Positions 26,501 through 34,852 are shown, counted from the first letter of the stretch. The stretch: 64,000 bases of DNA from Palsa-504 sp963769715 (GCA_963769715.1 CAVYNE010000006.1:1-64000), one strand, 5' to 3'. Numbers and translations: made by a program. Notes: generated from the letters alone by a model not told the origin.

Positions 26501-27200
26501 AGTCGTCGGCGAGCAGCCTGAGCCGGGCGTCCCGCAGCTCGGCCTGGATGACGGCGGCCTTCCTGGCCAGCTCGGCCTGCCGGCCCAGCGGCTTGAGCTG
26601 GCGGCTCAGCTCGGCGGTGAGGTCGACCAGCCGGGTCAGGTTGGCCTGCATCGCCTCCAGCTTGCGCAGCGCCTTTTCCTTGCGCTTGCGGTGCTTGAGC
26701 ACGCCGGCGGCTTCCTCGATCAGGGCGCGCCTGGCCTCGGGGCCGGCGTGCAGGATGTCGTCGAGCTGCCCCTGGCCGACGATCACGTGCATCTCCCGGC
26801 CCAGGCCGGAGTCGGACAGCAGTTCCTGCACGTCGAGGAGGCGGCAGTGGTCGCCGTTGATGGCGTACTCGCTCTGCCCGGACCTGAACATCAGCCGGCT
26901 GATGGTGACCTCGGCGTACTCGATCGGCAGGGCGCCGTCGCTGTTGTCGATGGTGAGCGTCACCTCGGCCCGGCCGAGCGGCGGCCGCGAGGTGGTGCCC
27001 GCGAAGACGACGTCCTCCATCTTGCCGCCGCGCAGCGACTTGGCTCCCTGCTCGCCCATCACCCAGGACAGGGCGTCGACGATGTTGGACTTGCCCGCGC
27101 CGTTGGGGCCGACGACGCAGGTGATGCCGGGCTCGAGGCGGAGCGAGGTGGCGGAGGCGAAGGACTTGAAGCCGCGCAGGGTGAGGCTCTTGAGGTACAA
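23568..27200 (-). CDS. smc: Chromosome segregation ATPase SMC
   Basis: SMC dimers form rings with ScpA/ScpB that organise and separate the nucleoid. The 1210-residue protein starts MYLKSLTLRGFKSFASATSL with Walker A GPNGAGKSN (31-39), has two long Ala/Glu/Arg-rich coiled-coil blocks, a hinge (VVGSFAAGLRVAEGYEVAIA) and the C-terminal head with signature LSLLSGGERSLTAIAYLFAI and Walker B FYVLDEVEAALDD. About 40 Pro/Ala/Ser/Thr-rich residues (around residues 575-615) interrupt the hinge region. scpA/scpB are not in this window. It lies in the conserved ftsY-smc-mutM-rnc order. Confidence 0.97.
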   Translation of the reverse strand: MYLKSLTLRGFKSFASATSLRLEPGITCVVGPNGAGKSNIVDALSWVMGEQGAKSLRGGKMEDVVFAGTTSRPPLGRAEVTLTIDNSDGALPIEYAEVTISRLMFRSGQSEYAINGDHCRLLDVQELLSDSGLGREMHVIVGQGQLDDILHAGPEARRALIEEAAGVLKHRKRKEKALRKLEAMQANLTRLVDLTAELSRQLKPLGRQAELARKAAVIQAELRDARLRLLADDYVTLAADLQRDEADEAAVLARRAVLEREVAQARAKETELDHAAQQASTVLAQAQETWFALSSLTERLRSTQNLAAQRNRLLTETTSAAEPDRGRDPDELDRQAEELREEEDALTTRLAAGREVMSVAVAERAAAEAELSATERRLAAGARTAAARAERVARLRGQVGAADSRSVAAQEEMDRLAISAAEARERAALAADEYEQVRDAGGRDEDRSELAAAHEQAAGTLAEYAERTSVLRTAERESARELAARRARAETLAEAARRGADASAAVLADPARFGGVVGSFAAGLRVAEGYEVAIAAALGAAADAVAVAGLDAAAEILATLRREDAGGAALVIAAEGTAPADPGANAAPQNPATPDASPVSPLPADSTAPSVPQGSGLVRATELVRAPDGLTEAAAELLRDVVVVANLEEARRIVRENPDLKAVTRAGDLLGSHWAQGGGARPQSLLELRAAADEAAAGLAEAEQRCDEAARALAVAAQAEEAARQSVAETLARRHKADAAAAEISGRLGRLAGATRAAREEADRLDAAITSAQLAAEKDLAKLEQLQGELAEAEAEAEEPDEPQDEAGREDLADRCAAARNAEMEARLEVRTAEERLRAIGGRADSLAAAAVAERATRQRAAQRRRQRTAQAAVARAVALGARYAVEAAEQSVGQALARRAEAEAASTGGAAELKAVRARVRELATDLDMVVNTAHGTEIARAEHRLRLHQLAEHALEEFGVEADALVAEYGPEVSVPVIGDDAALPSRYERVAAERRAADAQRQLDRLGKVNPLALEEYAALTERHTFLATQLDDLRKTRRDLLTVVKEVDDRVQEVFASAYADTAREFEQLFGRLFPGGQGNLVLTEPDDMLATGIEIEARPPGKKVKRLSLLSGGERSLTAIAYLFAIFKARPSPFYVLDEVEAALDDTNLQRLLGVFDELRESSQLIVITHQRRTMEAADALYGITMRGDGVSTVISQQLATRQPA

Positions 27201-27622
27201 GAGCTGCCCCCTCCTCCCTGCTGACTGGGCTGGGCTGACTGGGCCGGCCTGACTGGGGCCGACCTGGCTGGGCCGGCCTGACTGGGCCGGGCTAGCTAGC
27301 CGGGGCTGGCGGGGCCAGCCTGGCTAGGCCGGGCTGCGCCGGCCCACTTAGCTCTCCGCACCCTATCGCCCCGCGGCGCGCGATACGGCGAACTGCAGCT
27401 AGGATCGCGCGTCGGGTTCCGGAGCGGGCACGCCAGAATGGCCGGATGTCCCTGACCGGACGCCCGGCGTCAGTGCCGTCTGCGGGTCGACTCGTTGAGT
27501 CGCGCCTTTGATGCCCGTGTGACTAGTGACATATAACGGGCAGATATACAACGAAGAGGGGCGCCGCCATAGGCGCCCCTGATCCGTTGTTTGCCGTTTT
27601 GGTCGCGTCCTGCCAGCGTTCG
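27201..27622. other. Intergenic region upstream of smc
   Basis: Positions 27225-27350 are a degenerate GC repeat (variants of gactgggccggcct). No gene is seen. A hairpin terminator for the small upstream gene lies at 27557-27580. Confidence 0.6.
27557..27580 (-). terminator. Hairpin terminator after the small coiled-coil gene
   Basis: AGGGGCGCC and GGCGCCCCT form a perfect 9-bp stem with a 6-nt loop, 43 bp after the stop of the gene ending at 27623. No strong T-run follows, as is common in high-GC actinobacteria. Confidence 0.65.
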
Positions 27623-27814
27623 TCAGACGTACGCGGGCTCGCGATCCGGAACCAGCACGTCCTCGTGGCCTGCCTCAACCGTGAGCGCGTCATTCTCTTC
27701 CTGAAGCCGCACGAGCTCGGCTTCCAGGTCGCGTACTCGCTGCTGGAGGCGGCGCATCTCGGAAACGATGCGGGGATCCGGACCGCCGACGTGGCCGAAT
27801 AGAGCCTTCGCCAT
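27623..27814 (-). CDS. Small conserved coiled-coil protein between mutM and smc
   Basis: This 63-residue acidic protein MAKALFGHVGGPDPRI...EMRRLQQRVRDLEAELVRLQEENDAL has a clear leucine-heptad coiled coil over residues 19-45 and ends in an acidic tail. A strong GGAGG lies 10 nt upstream of ATG 27814, and a hairpin terminator follows, so it is an independent transcription unit. I recall similar small proteins with GHVGG and a coiled coil in Streptomyces, but the function is not known to me. A longer reading to 27895 is unlikely given the ribosome site. Confidence 0.85.
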   Translation of the reverse strand: MAKALFGHVGGPDPRIVSEMRRLQQRVRDLEAELVRLQEENDALTVEAGHEDVLVPDREPAYV

Positions 27815-28050
27815 TGTAAAAGGTCCTCCACGCTGAGTGACCAGAGTGGGCACATTACTTAACACGCGCGAATCCGCGCGCGCAACCAACGACAACTAGT
27901 TTCCCACCCAGGCCTTTGCTGGTCAAGTTGAGTGCTCACCAGATGCCTGTTATTTACCTTATCAGCCGTAACAAGCCGTTTTGGCAACGTGAGGCTAACG
28001 TGGCGTAACGGAACGGGCTGGTCAGCGGGGGGCAGCTGGGACCCTCTGCG

Positions 28051-28902
28051 CTACCAGCGGGCGCGGCGGGGACGGGGCTGGCAGTGCGGGCAGCTGTAGG
28101 CGGACCGGTTCATGAAGGCATCGCGCCGGACCGGCGTGCCGCACCGCAGGCAGGGAAAGCCTTCCCGCCCGTACACCGCGAGCGACCGCTCGAAGTAGCC
28201 GCTCTCCCCGTTGACGTTGACGTACATGTCGTCGAACGAGGTCCCGCCGACGGCCAGCGCCTCGCCGAGCACCTCGCGGACCGCGGCGAGCAGGCGGCTC
28301 ACCTCGGGGCCGTTCAGCGTCTCGGTCGGCCGGGCCCAGTGCAGCCTGGCCCGCCACAGCGCCTCGTCGGCGTAGATGTTGCCGACCCCGCTGACCAGTG
28401 ACTGGTCCAGCAGCGCGCGCTTGACCCCGGTGCGTCGGCCGCGCAGCCGCACGGCCAGCGCGGCGGGGTCGAAGGCCGCCTCGAACGGATCGGGCGCGAT
28501 GTGCGCGATCGGCGCGGGAAGTTCGGCGCCGTCCCGCACCACGCACATGTGACCGAACGTCCGCTGGTCGGTGAAGCGCAGGTCGGGCCCGGCGTCGGAG
28601 AACGTGAACCAGATCCTGACGTGCGGCGACAGGGGCCGGTCCGGCTCGACCACGAGCAGCTGCCCGCTCATCCCCAGGTGCGCGAGCAGAGCGTCCTCGC
28701 CCACCGACATCCACAGGTACTTGCCCCGCCGCCTGACGCTGTCGAGGCTGCGCCCGGCCAGGGCGGATTCGAATTCGGCCGGGCCGGCCGGCTGCCTGCG
28801 CACGGCGCGCGGGTGCAGGACGCGGACGGTCTCGATGGTCCGGCCCACGACGTGATGTTCGAGGCCACGGCGGACCGTTTCGACCTCAGGAAGCTCAGGC
28901 AC
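28051..28902 (-). CDS. mutM: Formamidopyrimidine-DNA glycosylase (Fpg/MutM)
   Basis: It excises 8-oxoguanine and formamidopyrimidines and nicks the abasic site. The 283-residue protein begins with PELPEVETVRRGL (Pro2 nucleophile, Glu3), has Lys in RRRGKYLWM, the H2TH region SLVSGVGNIYADEALW and the C-terminal zinc finger CLRCGTPV...YSCPHCQP, all Cys intact. It lies 23 bp downstream of rnc on the same strand. Confidence 0.97.
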   Translation of the reverse strand: MPELPEVETVRRGLEHHVVGRTIETVRVLHPRAVRRQPAGPAEFESALAGRSLDSVRRRGKYLWMSVGEDALLAHLGMSGQLLVVEPDRPLSPHVRIWFTFSDAGPDLRFTDQRTFGHMCVVRDGAELPAPIAHIAPDPFEAAFDPAALAVRLRGRRTGVKRALLDQSLVSGVGNIYADEALWRARLHWARPTETLNGPEVSRLLAAVREVLGEALAVGGTSFDDMYVNVNGESGYFERSLAVYGREGFPCLRCGTPVRRDAFMNRSAYSCPHCQPRPRRARW

Positions 28903-28925
28903 GCCTCACGGCTCCCTTTGCCTCC

Positions 28926-29720
28926 TCATTGCTGCGGGGCGGGCCCTTCCCCGTCATCTTCGTTGTCGGAGTCCTTGACGGGCCCCAGGTCGCCGTTGCC
29001 CTCGGCGGTGATGGCCCGCCAGGCGGCCTCGGCCGCCTGCTGTTCGGCCGCCTTCTTGGTGCGCCCCTCGCCGGAACCGAGCACCCGGCCGCCGACCTTG
29101 ACCACGGCGCGGAACGACTTCTGGTGGTCGGGCCCGCTCTCCTCGACCTGGTAGTCGGGCACCCCGAGCATCTTGACCGCGGTGAGCTCCTGCAGCGAGG
29201 TCTTCCAGTCCAGGCCCGCGCCCAGCCGGGCCGATCTGGCGATGACCGGGTCGAACAGCCGGTGCACCAGCGCACTCGCCTCGGCCAGGCCGCAGTCGAT
29301 GTACACCGCGCCGATCACTGCCTCGAGCGTGTCGGCCAGGATCGAGGGCTTGTTCCGGCCGCCGGTGACCTGCTCGCCCCGGCCGAGCCGGACGTAGTCG
29401 CCTAGGCTGAGCTCGCGCGCCACGTCGGCGAGCGCGCTCATCTGGACCACCGCGGCGCGGAGCTTGGCCAGCTGACCCTCGGGCAGGTTTGGGTAGCCGC
29501 GGAACAGGTTGTCGGTCACGACCAGGCCGAGGACCGAGTCGCCCAGGAACTCAAGCCGCTCGTTGGTGGGCGGATTGTCGTTCTCGTAGGCGTAGGAGCG
29601 GTGCGTCAGCGCGCGCTCGAGTGATTTGGGCATGATCGGCACGCCGAGAGCGTGCCGGAGCTCAGCGGGATCTTTTCCGGCGTTCACACCGCCATCCCAG
29701 GACCGGCTCACGATGCCCAA
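28926..29720 (-). CDS. rnc: Ribonuclease III
   Basis: A double-strand-specific endoribonuclease for rRNA and mRNA processing. It has 264 residues, the signature NERLEFLGDSVLGLVVTD, the second acidic site in LADTLEAVIGAVYIDCG, and a C-terminal dsRNA-binding domain (YQVEESGPDHQKSFRAVVKV, GEGRTKKAAEQQAAEAAW). An acidic tail (DSDNEDDGEGP) follows. It lies 87 bp after rpmF in the conserved rpmF-rnc-mutM order. Confidence 0.97.
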   Translation of the reverse strand: MGIVSRSWDGGVNAGKDPAELRHALGVPIMPKSLERALTHRSYAYENDNPPTNERLEFLGDSVLGLVVTDNLFRGYPNLPEGQLAKLRAAVVQMSALADVARELSLGDYVRLGRGEQVTGGRNKPSILADTLEAVIGAVYIDCGLAEASALVHRLFDPVIARSARLGAGLDWKTSLQELTAVKMLGVPDYQVEESGPDHQKSFRAVVKVGGRVLGSGEGRTKKAAEQQAAEAAWRAITAEGNGDLGPVKDSDNEDDGEGPAPQQ

Positions 29721-29807
29721 TGCGTCCTCCTCCTAGCACTGGCTGATCATGCCCGGCCGGACGCGATGTATAACCCGTCTCATCTGGCCCGGGACCGGTC
29801 AGCTTCC

Positions 29808-29984
29808 TCAGGATGGTGTCAGGACCTGGCGCCGCCGGTAGGTGCCGCAGGTCGGGCAGGCCACGTGCGGCAGCTTCGGCTCGTGGCACTGCGGGCAGCT
29901 CACCAGCGTGGGCGCGGTGGTCTTCCAGTTCGAACGTCGGGATCGGGTGTTACTGCGGGACATCCTCCGCTTGGGAACCGCCAC
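29808..29984 (-). CDS. rpmF: 50S ribosomal protein L32
   Basis: This small gene gives 58 residues: VAVPKRRMSRSNTRSRRSNW followed by CPQCHEPKLPHVACPTCGTY, with the four Cys zinc ribbon intact (zinc-type L32). The GTG start at 29984 has CAGGAGGG just upstream inside the end of the DUF177 gene. One base separates the two genes, the universal yceD-rpmF arrangement. Confidence 0.95.
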   Translation of the reverse strand: MAVPKRRMSRSNTRSRRSNWKTTAPTLVSCPQCHEPKLPHVACPTCGTYRRRQVLTPS

Positions 29985-29985
29985 G

Positions 29986-30675
29986 TCAGCCCTCCTGTAG
30001 GTCGATGGCGCCGGCGTGCCGGTCCATTTGGTCAGTTGCCTGGTCGTCGAGTTGCTTCAGGGCCGCCCACCTCGGGTCGGTCGCCGCGTCGTGCCGGTGG
30101 CCGAGGCCCGCGTCGGCGAGCGGGACGCCGCACTCGGCGCACAGCCCGGGACAGTCCTCCCGGCACAGCGGTGACATCGGCAGCGCGAGCACTACCGCGT
30201 CACGGAAAGCCGGCTCTAGGTCGAGCAGGTCGCCGTTGAGATAGCGCTCGTCGTCGTCCTGCTCTTCGTGCTTGTCGTGCCGGTCAGGCTTGTCGTGCCG
30301 GTCAGGCTTGTCGTGCCGGTCAGGCTTGTCGTGCCGGTCATGCTTGTCGTGCTTGTCGTGGCGCTCGTCGGCATACAGGTAAAGCTCCTGGAAGCCGACG
30401 GTGACCAACGACGTCACCGGGCCAAGGCACCGGGCGCATTCGCCCGCGAGCGGTGCGACCGCGGTCCCGGTGGCGAGAACGCCTTCGGAAACCGCCTCGA
30501 ACCTGACCTCGAGGGCGACATCGGCCCCCTCTGGGACGCCGATGAGCTCGAGGCGCAGGTTGTCGGGCGCGGGAACGGTCCGCTTCTGGGTCAGCGCGGA
30601 CCCCGCCCCACGGCCGAGCAGGCGCGTGTCGAAGACAAGCGCCCCACGGGGGGTGTGTGTACGTGTGTTGGGCAT
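29986..30675 (-). CDS. DUF177/YceD family protein with His-Asp-Lys repeat insertion
   Basis: YceD proteins are linked to 23S rRNA accumulation or ribosome assembly and precede rpmF. The 229-residue protein has the family core GECARCLGPVTSLVTVGFQELYLY, then a highly charged insertion (about residues 104-137) of RHDKPD-type repeats, followed by the C-terminal LPMSPLCREDCPGLCAECG cysteine motif. ATG at 30675 is chosen as the first that gives only family sequence; a longer frame to 30894 reaches into coaD. The insertion is from an 18-bp array and replaces a variable acidic loop of relatives. Confidence 0.92.
   Translation of the reverse strand: MPNTRTHTPRGALVFDTRLLGRGAGSALTQKRTVPAPDNLRLELIGVPEGADVALEVRFEAVSEGVLATGTAVAPLAGECARCLGPVTSLVTVGFQELYLYADERHDKHDKHDRHDKPDRHDKPDRHDKPDRHDKHEEQDDDERYLNGDLLDLEPAFRDAVVLALPMSPLCREDCPGLCAECGVPLADAGLGHRHDAATDPRWAALKQLDDQATDQMDRHAGAIDLQEG
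30271..30361 (-). repeat. 18-bp tandem repeat, 4 units plus half-units, in the DUF177 gene
   Basis: The unit cttgtcgtgccggtcagg is repeated four times, followed by two 9-bp half-units cttgtcgtg. It encodes alternating His-Asp-Lys and Pro-Asp-Arg on the minus strand. Period is a multiple of three. Confidence 0.96.
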
Positions 30676-30823
30676 GACAGTGCACTCGTGTCGAGCTGAT
30701 GGAGACCGAGCGCATAGCCTACCGGCGACGCGCGGTATTCCCAACTTGACGGCATCCCACCGGTATTCCGCCCGGCCTAATTTCCCGGGCCTACTCTTCA
30801 TTTCCTGGCCTACTCTTCCCGGC

Positions 30824-31303
30824 CTACTCCTCGGCCAGGCGCTCCCGCAGCCGGGACAAGACGATCTCGGGCACCAGCCCGCTGACGTCCCCACCGTACC
30901 TGGCGATCTCCTTCACCAGGCTGGAGCTCAGGAAGGAGTAGAGCGGGTTGGTGGTCATGAACAGCGTCTCGACCTTGGCCATCCGGTAGTTCATCTGCGC
31001 CATCTGCATCTCGTACTCGAAGTCGCTGACGGCCCGCAGTCCCTTGATCACGGCGGCGATCCCGTTGGCGGCGCAGAAGTCCACCAGCAGGCCATGGAAC
31101 CGCTCGATCCTGACGTTGCCGTAGCGGCTGGTGACCTGGCCCAGCATCTCGACGCGCTCGTCGACCGTGAACAGGCTGCGCTTGGTCACGTTGATCAGCA
31201 CCGCGACGATCACCTCGTCGTAGAGCCCGGCGGCGCGGCCGATGATGTCGAGGTGACCGTTGGTGACAGGATCAAAAGAACCCGGACAGACTACGCGTCG
31301 CAC
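30824..31303 (-). CDS. coaD: Phosphopantetheine adenylyltransferase
   Basis: It transfers AMP from ATP to 4'-phosphopantetheine in coenzyme A synthesis. The 159-residue protein carries CPGSFDPVTNGHLDII (TxGH-type nucleotidyltransferase site), KRSLFTVDERVEML, GLRAVSDFEYEMQMAQMN and FMTTNPLYSFLSSSLVKEIA. GTG at 31303 is chosen: AGAAGGGG lies upstream and the protein begins as relatives do (VRRVVCPGSFDP). It sits between rsmD and the DUF177 gene, all on the minus strand. Confidence 0.97.
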   Translation of the reverse strand: MRRVVCPGSFDPVTNGHLDIIGRAAGLYDEVIVAVLINVTKRSLFTVDERVEMLGQVTSRYGNVRIERFHGLLVDFCAANGIAAVIKGLRAVSDFEYEMQMAQMNYRMAKVETLFMTTNPLYSFLSSSLVKEIARYGGDVSGLVPEIVLSRLRERLAEE

Positions 31304-31357
31304 GCGGTGCCACCCCTTCTGCTCTCGGCGAGCACTCGAGGACATGGTCCAGGCCGG

Positions 31358-32026
31358 TCATCGGGCACGTTCCCCAGCGGTTCCCGGGACGAGACCGTAC
31401 CAGAAGGTTGCTTCCCCGTACCGACGCGCCCGGTCCGGCACGAAGCCGTCCGGCCAGCTCAGCGAGCCGGACCTGGTGGCACGCTCTACGATGACCAGCG
31501 CCCCCGGCGCCAGCCAGCCCTGCTCCGCGAGCAGCGAGAGGACCTGCGTCACCCCGGCGTCGGCCAGCGCATACGGCGGATCCGCGAACACCACGTCGTA
31601 CCGGCCCTCGGCGGTGCCGCCCTGGCCCCCTGCGGGGGCGCTGCCGCCCTGGCCCCCTGCGGGGGCGCTGCCGCCCTGGCCCCCTGCGGGGGCGGGCCCG
31701 CGGGCCAGCACCCGTTCCACCCGGTCGGCGCTGACCACGGCGCCGGGCAGCCCGATCGCCTCGATGTTCGCCCTGATGACGCGCGCGGCGCGGGCGCCGT
31801 GCTCCACCAGCAGCACGTGCTCCGCGCCGCGGGACAGGGCCTCGAGGCCGACCGCGCCCGACCCCGCGTACAGGTCGAGGACCCGCGCTCCGGCCAGCGG
31901 TCCCATGATCGAGGAGATGGTGGCGAACAGGCCTTCCCTGGCCCGGTCACTGGTCGGCCTGGTATCGCGTCCGTCTGGGACCGCCAGCCGGCGGCCGCCC
32001 GCCTCGCCAGCGATCACGCGTGCCAC
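31358..32026 (-). CDS. rsmD: 16S rRNA (guanine(966)-N(2))-methyltransferase RsmD
   Basis: It methylates G966 in 16S rRNA. N-terminal MARVIAGEAGGRRLAVPDG...RPTSDRAREGLF, SAM-binding VLDLYAGSGAVGLEALSRGA and catalytic DPPY in VVFADPPYALAD are present. Between the SAM fold and the DPPY strand lies an insertion of three PAGGQGGSA units encoded by a 27-bp repeat, which lengthens a surface loop. It has 222 residues against about 190 usually. It lies 54 bp upstream of coaD. Confidence 0.95.
   Translation of the reverse strand: MARVIAGEAGGRRLAVPDGRDTRPTSDRAREGLFATISSIMGPLAGARVLDLYAGSGAVGLEALSRGAEHVLLVEHGARAARVIRANIEAIGLPGAVVSADRVERVLARGPAPAGGQGGSAPAGGQGGSAPAGGQGGTAEGRYDVVFADPPYALADAGVTQVLSLLAEQGWLAPGALVIVERATRSGSLSWPDGFVPDRARRYGEATFWYGLVPGTAGERAR
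31616..31696 (-). repeat. 27-bp tandem repeat, 3 units, in rsmD
   Basis: Three near-identical 27-bp units (each starts gccgccctggccccctgcgg) encode PAGGQGGSA. Period is a multiple of three. Confidence 0.95.
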
Positions 32027-32158
32027 CCCTTAAGTGTGCACGCCCGCCGTTCTGCGCAAAACAGCGCATCAGGCGATGTCCCTGCGCGCCGAGGTGCCGG
32101 CCGCCATCACGGTGAGCACCACGGCCAGGTTGGCCAGCAGGGCCGTGGGGCCCGCTTC

Positions 32159-34456
32159 CTACGTTTTGTCGAGGTATTCGGCCTGGACGCCGAGGAGTTC
32201 GTCGATCGCCTCGCGCAGGGCGGGGTGCCCCGTGAGCTGGGGGTCGGCCGAGACGACCGCGGTGGCGTCTTCCCTGGCCTGCCGGATCAGGTCCTCGTCG
32301 GGGAGCAGCCGGAGCAGCTTCAGGCTCGACTGGCGGCCGGCCTGCGCGGCGCCGAGGACATCGCCTTCCCGGCGCTGCTCGAGGTCGAGCCGGGACAGCT
32401 TGAACCCGTCGAGGGTGGCGGCCACCGCGTCGAGCCGGTCCCGCGCCGGACTTGCCGGCGGCGCCTCGCTGACCAGCAGGCACAGGCCAGCCGCGGTCCC
32501 GCGTCCAACCCGGCCGCGGAGCTGGTGCAGCTGGGACACGCCGAACCGCTCGGCGTCCATGATGACCATCACGGTGGCGTTCGGCACGTCGACGCCGACC
32601 TCGATCACCGTGGTCGCGACCAGGACGTCGATCTGGCCCGCGGAGAACTCCCGCATCACCCGGTCCTTCTCCTCCGGGTGCAGCCGGCCGTGCAAGATGC
32701 CGAGCCGCAGCCCGGCCAGTTGGCCCGCGTCCAGCGTCGCGGCCACATCGAGGACCGCCAGCGGCTGGCGCCGGCCCCCGGCGGCCACCCCGCGGGGAAT
32801 GGCCCCCTCCATGTCCACGTTGCCGAAGTCGTCCTCGCCCGGGTATTCCGCCTCGTCAGAATCTGGGCCTCCTGGGACGTCGCCGATGCGCGGGCATACC
32901 ACGTAGGCCTGCTGGCCTCGGCTGACCTCCTCCCGGACGCGCTCCCAGGCCCGCTCTAGGTACCGGGGCTTGTCGGCCGCGGGTACCACATGGGTGGCGA
33001 TGGGCGAACGACCGGCGGGCAGCTCGGTCAGCGTGGAGGTCTCCAGGTCGCCGTAGACGGTCATAGCCACCGTCCTGGGGATCGGCGTCGCCGTCATGAC
33101 CAGGACGTGCGGCCGGTTGTCCGCGGCCTTGGCGCGCAGCGCATCGCGCTGTTCCACGCCGAACCTGTGCTGCTCGTCGATGACCACCAGGCCAAGGTCG
33201 GCGAACTGGACCTGCTCCTCGAGCAGGGCGTGCGTGCCGATCACGATCCCGGCGTCGCCAGTGAAGACGTCCGCCAGCGCCGCGCGCCGGGCGGCTGCCC
33301 CGACCGACCCAGTGAGCAGGGCAACGCCGGTCGCGTGCTCGGCCCCGCCGAGCTGGCCCCGCTGGGCCAGCGGTCCGAGCATGTCGGTGATCGACCGGTA
33401 GTGCTGCTGCGCGAGCACCTCGGTCGGCGCGAGCAGGGCCGCCTGGCCGCCCGCATCCACGACCTGGAGCATGGCCCGGATCGCGATCACCGTCTTGCCC
33501 GAGCCGACCTCGCCTTGCAGCAGCCGGTGCATCGGGGAGGCGCAGCTCAGCTCGGTGGCGAGGGTCTCGCCCACCTCGACCTGGCCCTTGGTGAGCGTGA
33601 ACGGCAGCCGGGCGTCGAACTCATCGGCGATACCGCCCGCGATGCGCGGCCGCGGCATGGCCGGCATGGCGGCGGCCGCCAGCCGCCGCTGCGCCAGTGC
33701 CGCCTGCAGCATGAACGCCTCGTCCCACTTGAGCCGCTCCTTCGCCCGGTTCAGGTCCGCCGCATCCAGCGGCCGGTGGATGGCCCGGATCGCCTCGGCC
33801 CGGCCGTACAGCCCCTCTCGTTCTCTAAGCTCGGCCGGCAGCGGGTCCTCCCCCGCGTCGAGCGGATCGAGCACGGCCTTGACCGACCGGGAGATCGCCC
33901 ACGAGCTGAACTTGGCGCTGGCCGGGTACACCGGGATCATTTCGGCGGCGAACTCGGCGGCCAGCTCGGGGGAAATTGGGTTCAGGTCGGCGTTGGGCGG
34001 CGCCCCGGGCAGCATCTCGCACTCCGGGTGAACCAGCTGGCGGCGGCCGCGGAAGCTGGACACCGTGCCCGCGAACATGCCGACCACGTGTGGCTTGAGC
34101 ACCCGGCGGTACCGACCCAGCCCTGAGAAGAAGGTCAGGATCAGCTTGGCCCGGTCGTCGGTAACCACCACCTCGAGCCGACTGCGGCGTCCCTTGCCCG
34201 GCTGCGGGGGCAGCGGGATCTCGGCCACCGTAACCACCCGCGCCAGCACCGTGACGTGGTCGCCTTCGCGCAGCGAGGACAGGTCGGTGAGCTCACCGCG
34301 GGTGTAATAGCGGCGCGGATAGTGCCGAAGCAGCTCGCCGACCGTGCGCAGGCCGAAGATGGCATCGAGCGGCTTGGCCGTCCGGGGGCCCAGCGCCCGG
34401 GTCAGCGATTCGCTGAGCGTGGTCACATCTGGCAGCATAGAAGGGTCCGCCGACAT
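32159..34456 (-). CDS. recG: ATP-dependent DNA helicase RecG
   Basis: RecG reverses stalled forks and migrates Holliday junctions. The 765-residue protein has the N-terminal wedge/OB domain (RYYTRGELTDLSSL, FSGLGRYRRVL), Walker A LQGEVGSGKTVIA, DEQH box VVIDEQHRFGVEQR, MTATPIPRTVAM, and the C-terminal helicase motifs TTVIEVGVDVPNA and QLHQLRGRVGRG. An acidic Gly/Asp/Glu-rich insertion (about residues 520-560) lies before the PLAVLDVAATLDAG region. It diverges from rpmB. The DAK-domain gene I would expect between recG and rpmB is absent. Confidence 0.97.
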   Translation of the reverse strand: MSADPSMLPDVTTLSESLTRALGPRTAKPLDAIFGLRTVGELLRHYPRRYYTRGELTDLSSLREGDHVTVLARVVTVAEIPLPPQPGKGRRSRLEVVVTDDRAKLILTFFSGLGRYRRVLKPHVVGMFAGTVSSFRGRRQLVHPECEMLPGAPPNADLNPISPELAAEFAAEMIPVYPASAKFSSWAISRSVKAVLDPLDAGEDPLPAELREREGLYGRAEAIRAIHRPLDAADLNRAKERLKWDEAFMLQAALAQRRLAAAAMPAMPRPRIAGGIADEFDARLPFTLTKGQVEVGETLATELSCASPMHRLLQGEVGSGKTVIAIRAMLQVVDAGGQAALLAPTEVLAQQHYRSITDMLGPLAQRGQLGGAEHATGVALLTGSVGAAARRAALADVFTGDAGIVIGTHALLEEQVQFADLGLVVIDEQHRFGVEQRDALRAKAADNRPHVLVMTATPIPRTVAMTVYGDLETSTLTELPAGRSPIATHVVPAADKPRYLERAWERVREEVSRGQQAYVVCPRIGDVPGGPDSDEAEYPGEDDFGNVDMEGAIPRGVAAGGRRQPLAVLDVAATLDAGQLAGLRLGILHGRLHPEEKDRVMREFSAGQIDVLVATTVIEVGVDVPNATVMVIMDAERFGVSQLHQLRGRVGRGTAAGLCLLVSEAPPASPARDRLDAVAATLDGFKLSRLDLEQRREGDVLGAAQAGRQSSLKLLRLLPDEDLIRQAREDATAVVSADPQLTGHPALREAIDELLGVQAEYLDKT

Positions 34457-34583
34457 TGAGGTTCGGACCGTTCGGTTCGCACCACGGCCAGGACATCGGG
34501 TAGGCTTCGACGGCTGCCTGATCCGCTCAGAGCGGACCCGGCATCACCGTAAAGTCCCGTAACCCTAATTAATGGAGCGAACC

Positions 34584-34769
34584 GTGGCTTCCGTCTGCGA
34601 CATATGCGGCAAGGGGCCGGGCTTCGGCAACAACGTCTCATTCTCGCACCGCCGTACCCGCCGTCGCTGGAACCCGAACATCCAGCGCCGCCGCACCACG
34701 GTCGGGCGCACCCCCAAGCGGGTTAACGTGTGCACCTCCTGCCTCAAGGCAGGCAAGATCACTCGCTAG
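34584..34769 (+). CDS. rpmB: 50S ribosomal protein L28
   Basis: This 61-residue L28 starts VASVCDICGKGPGFGNNVSF and contains HRRTRRRWNPNIQ and RVNVCTSCLKAGKI; the CxxC pairs (zinc-type L28) are intact. GTG at 34584 is chosen with GGAG 8 nt upstream; an ATG four codons earlier would cover that ribosome site. It diverges from recG and converges on thiL. Confidence 0.97.
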   Translation: MASVCDICGKGPGFGNNVSFSHRRTRRRWNPNIQRRRTTVGRTPKRVNVCTSCLKAGKITR

Positions 34770-34852
34770 GGCCGTGCTGGCCAGCCGCCAGGGCGGCAGG
34801 CCTGGGCCCCTGGGCGGCAGGGCTGGGCCTCCTGGGCGGCAGGGCTACGCCG

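Noticed and set aside
30401..32959. 852-codon open frame on the plus strand across coaD, rsmD and recG
   Set aside because: It overlaps three clear minus-strand genes and shows no family motif; it is a frame shadow from GC-biased third positions.
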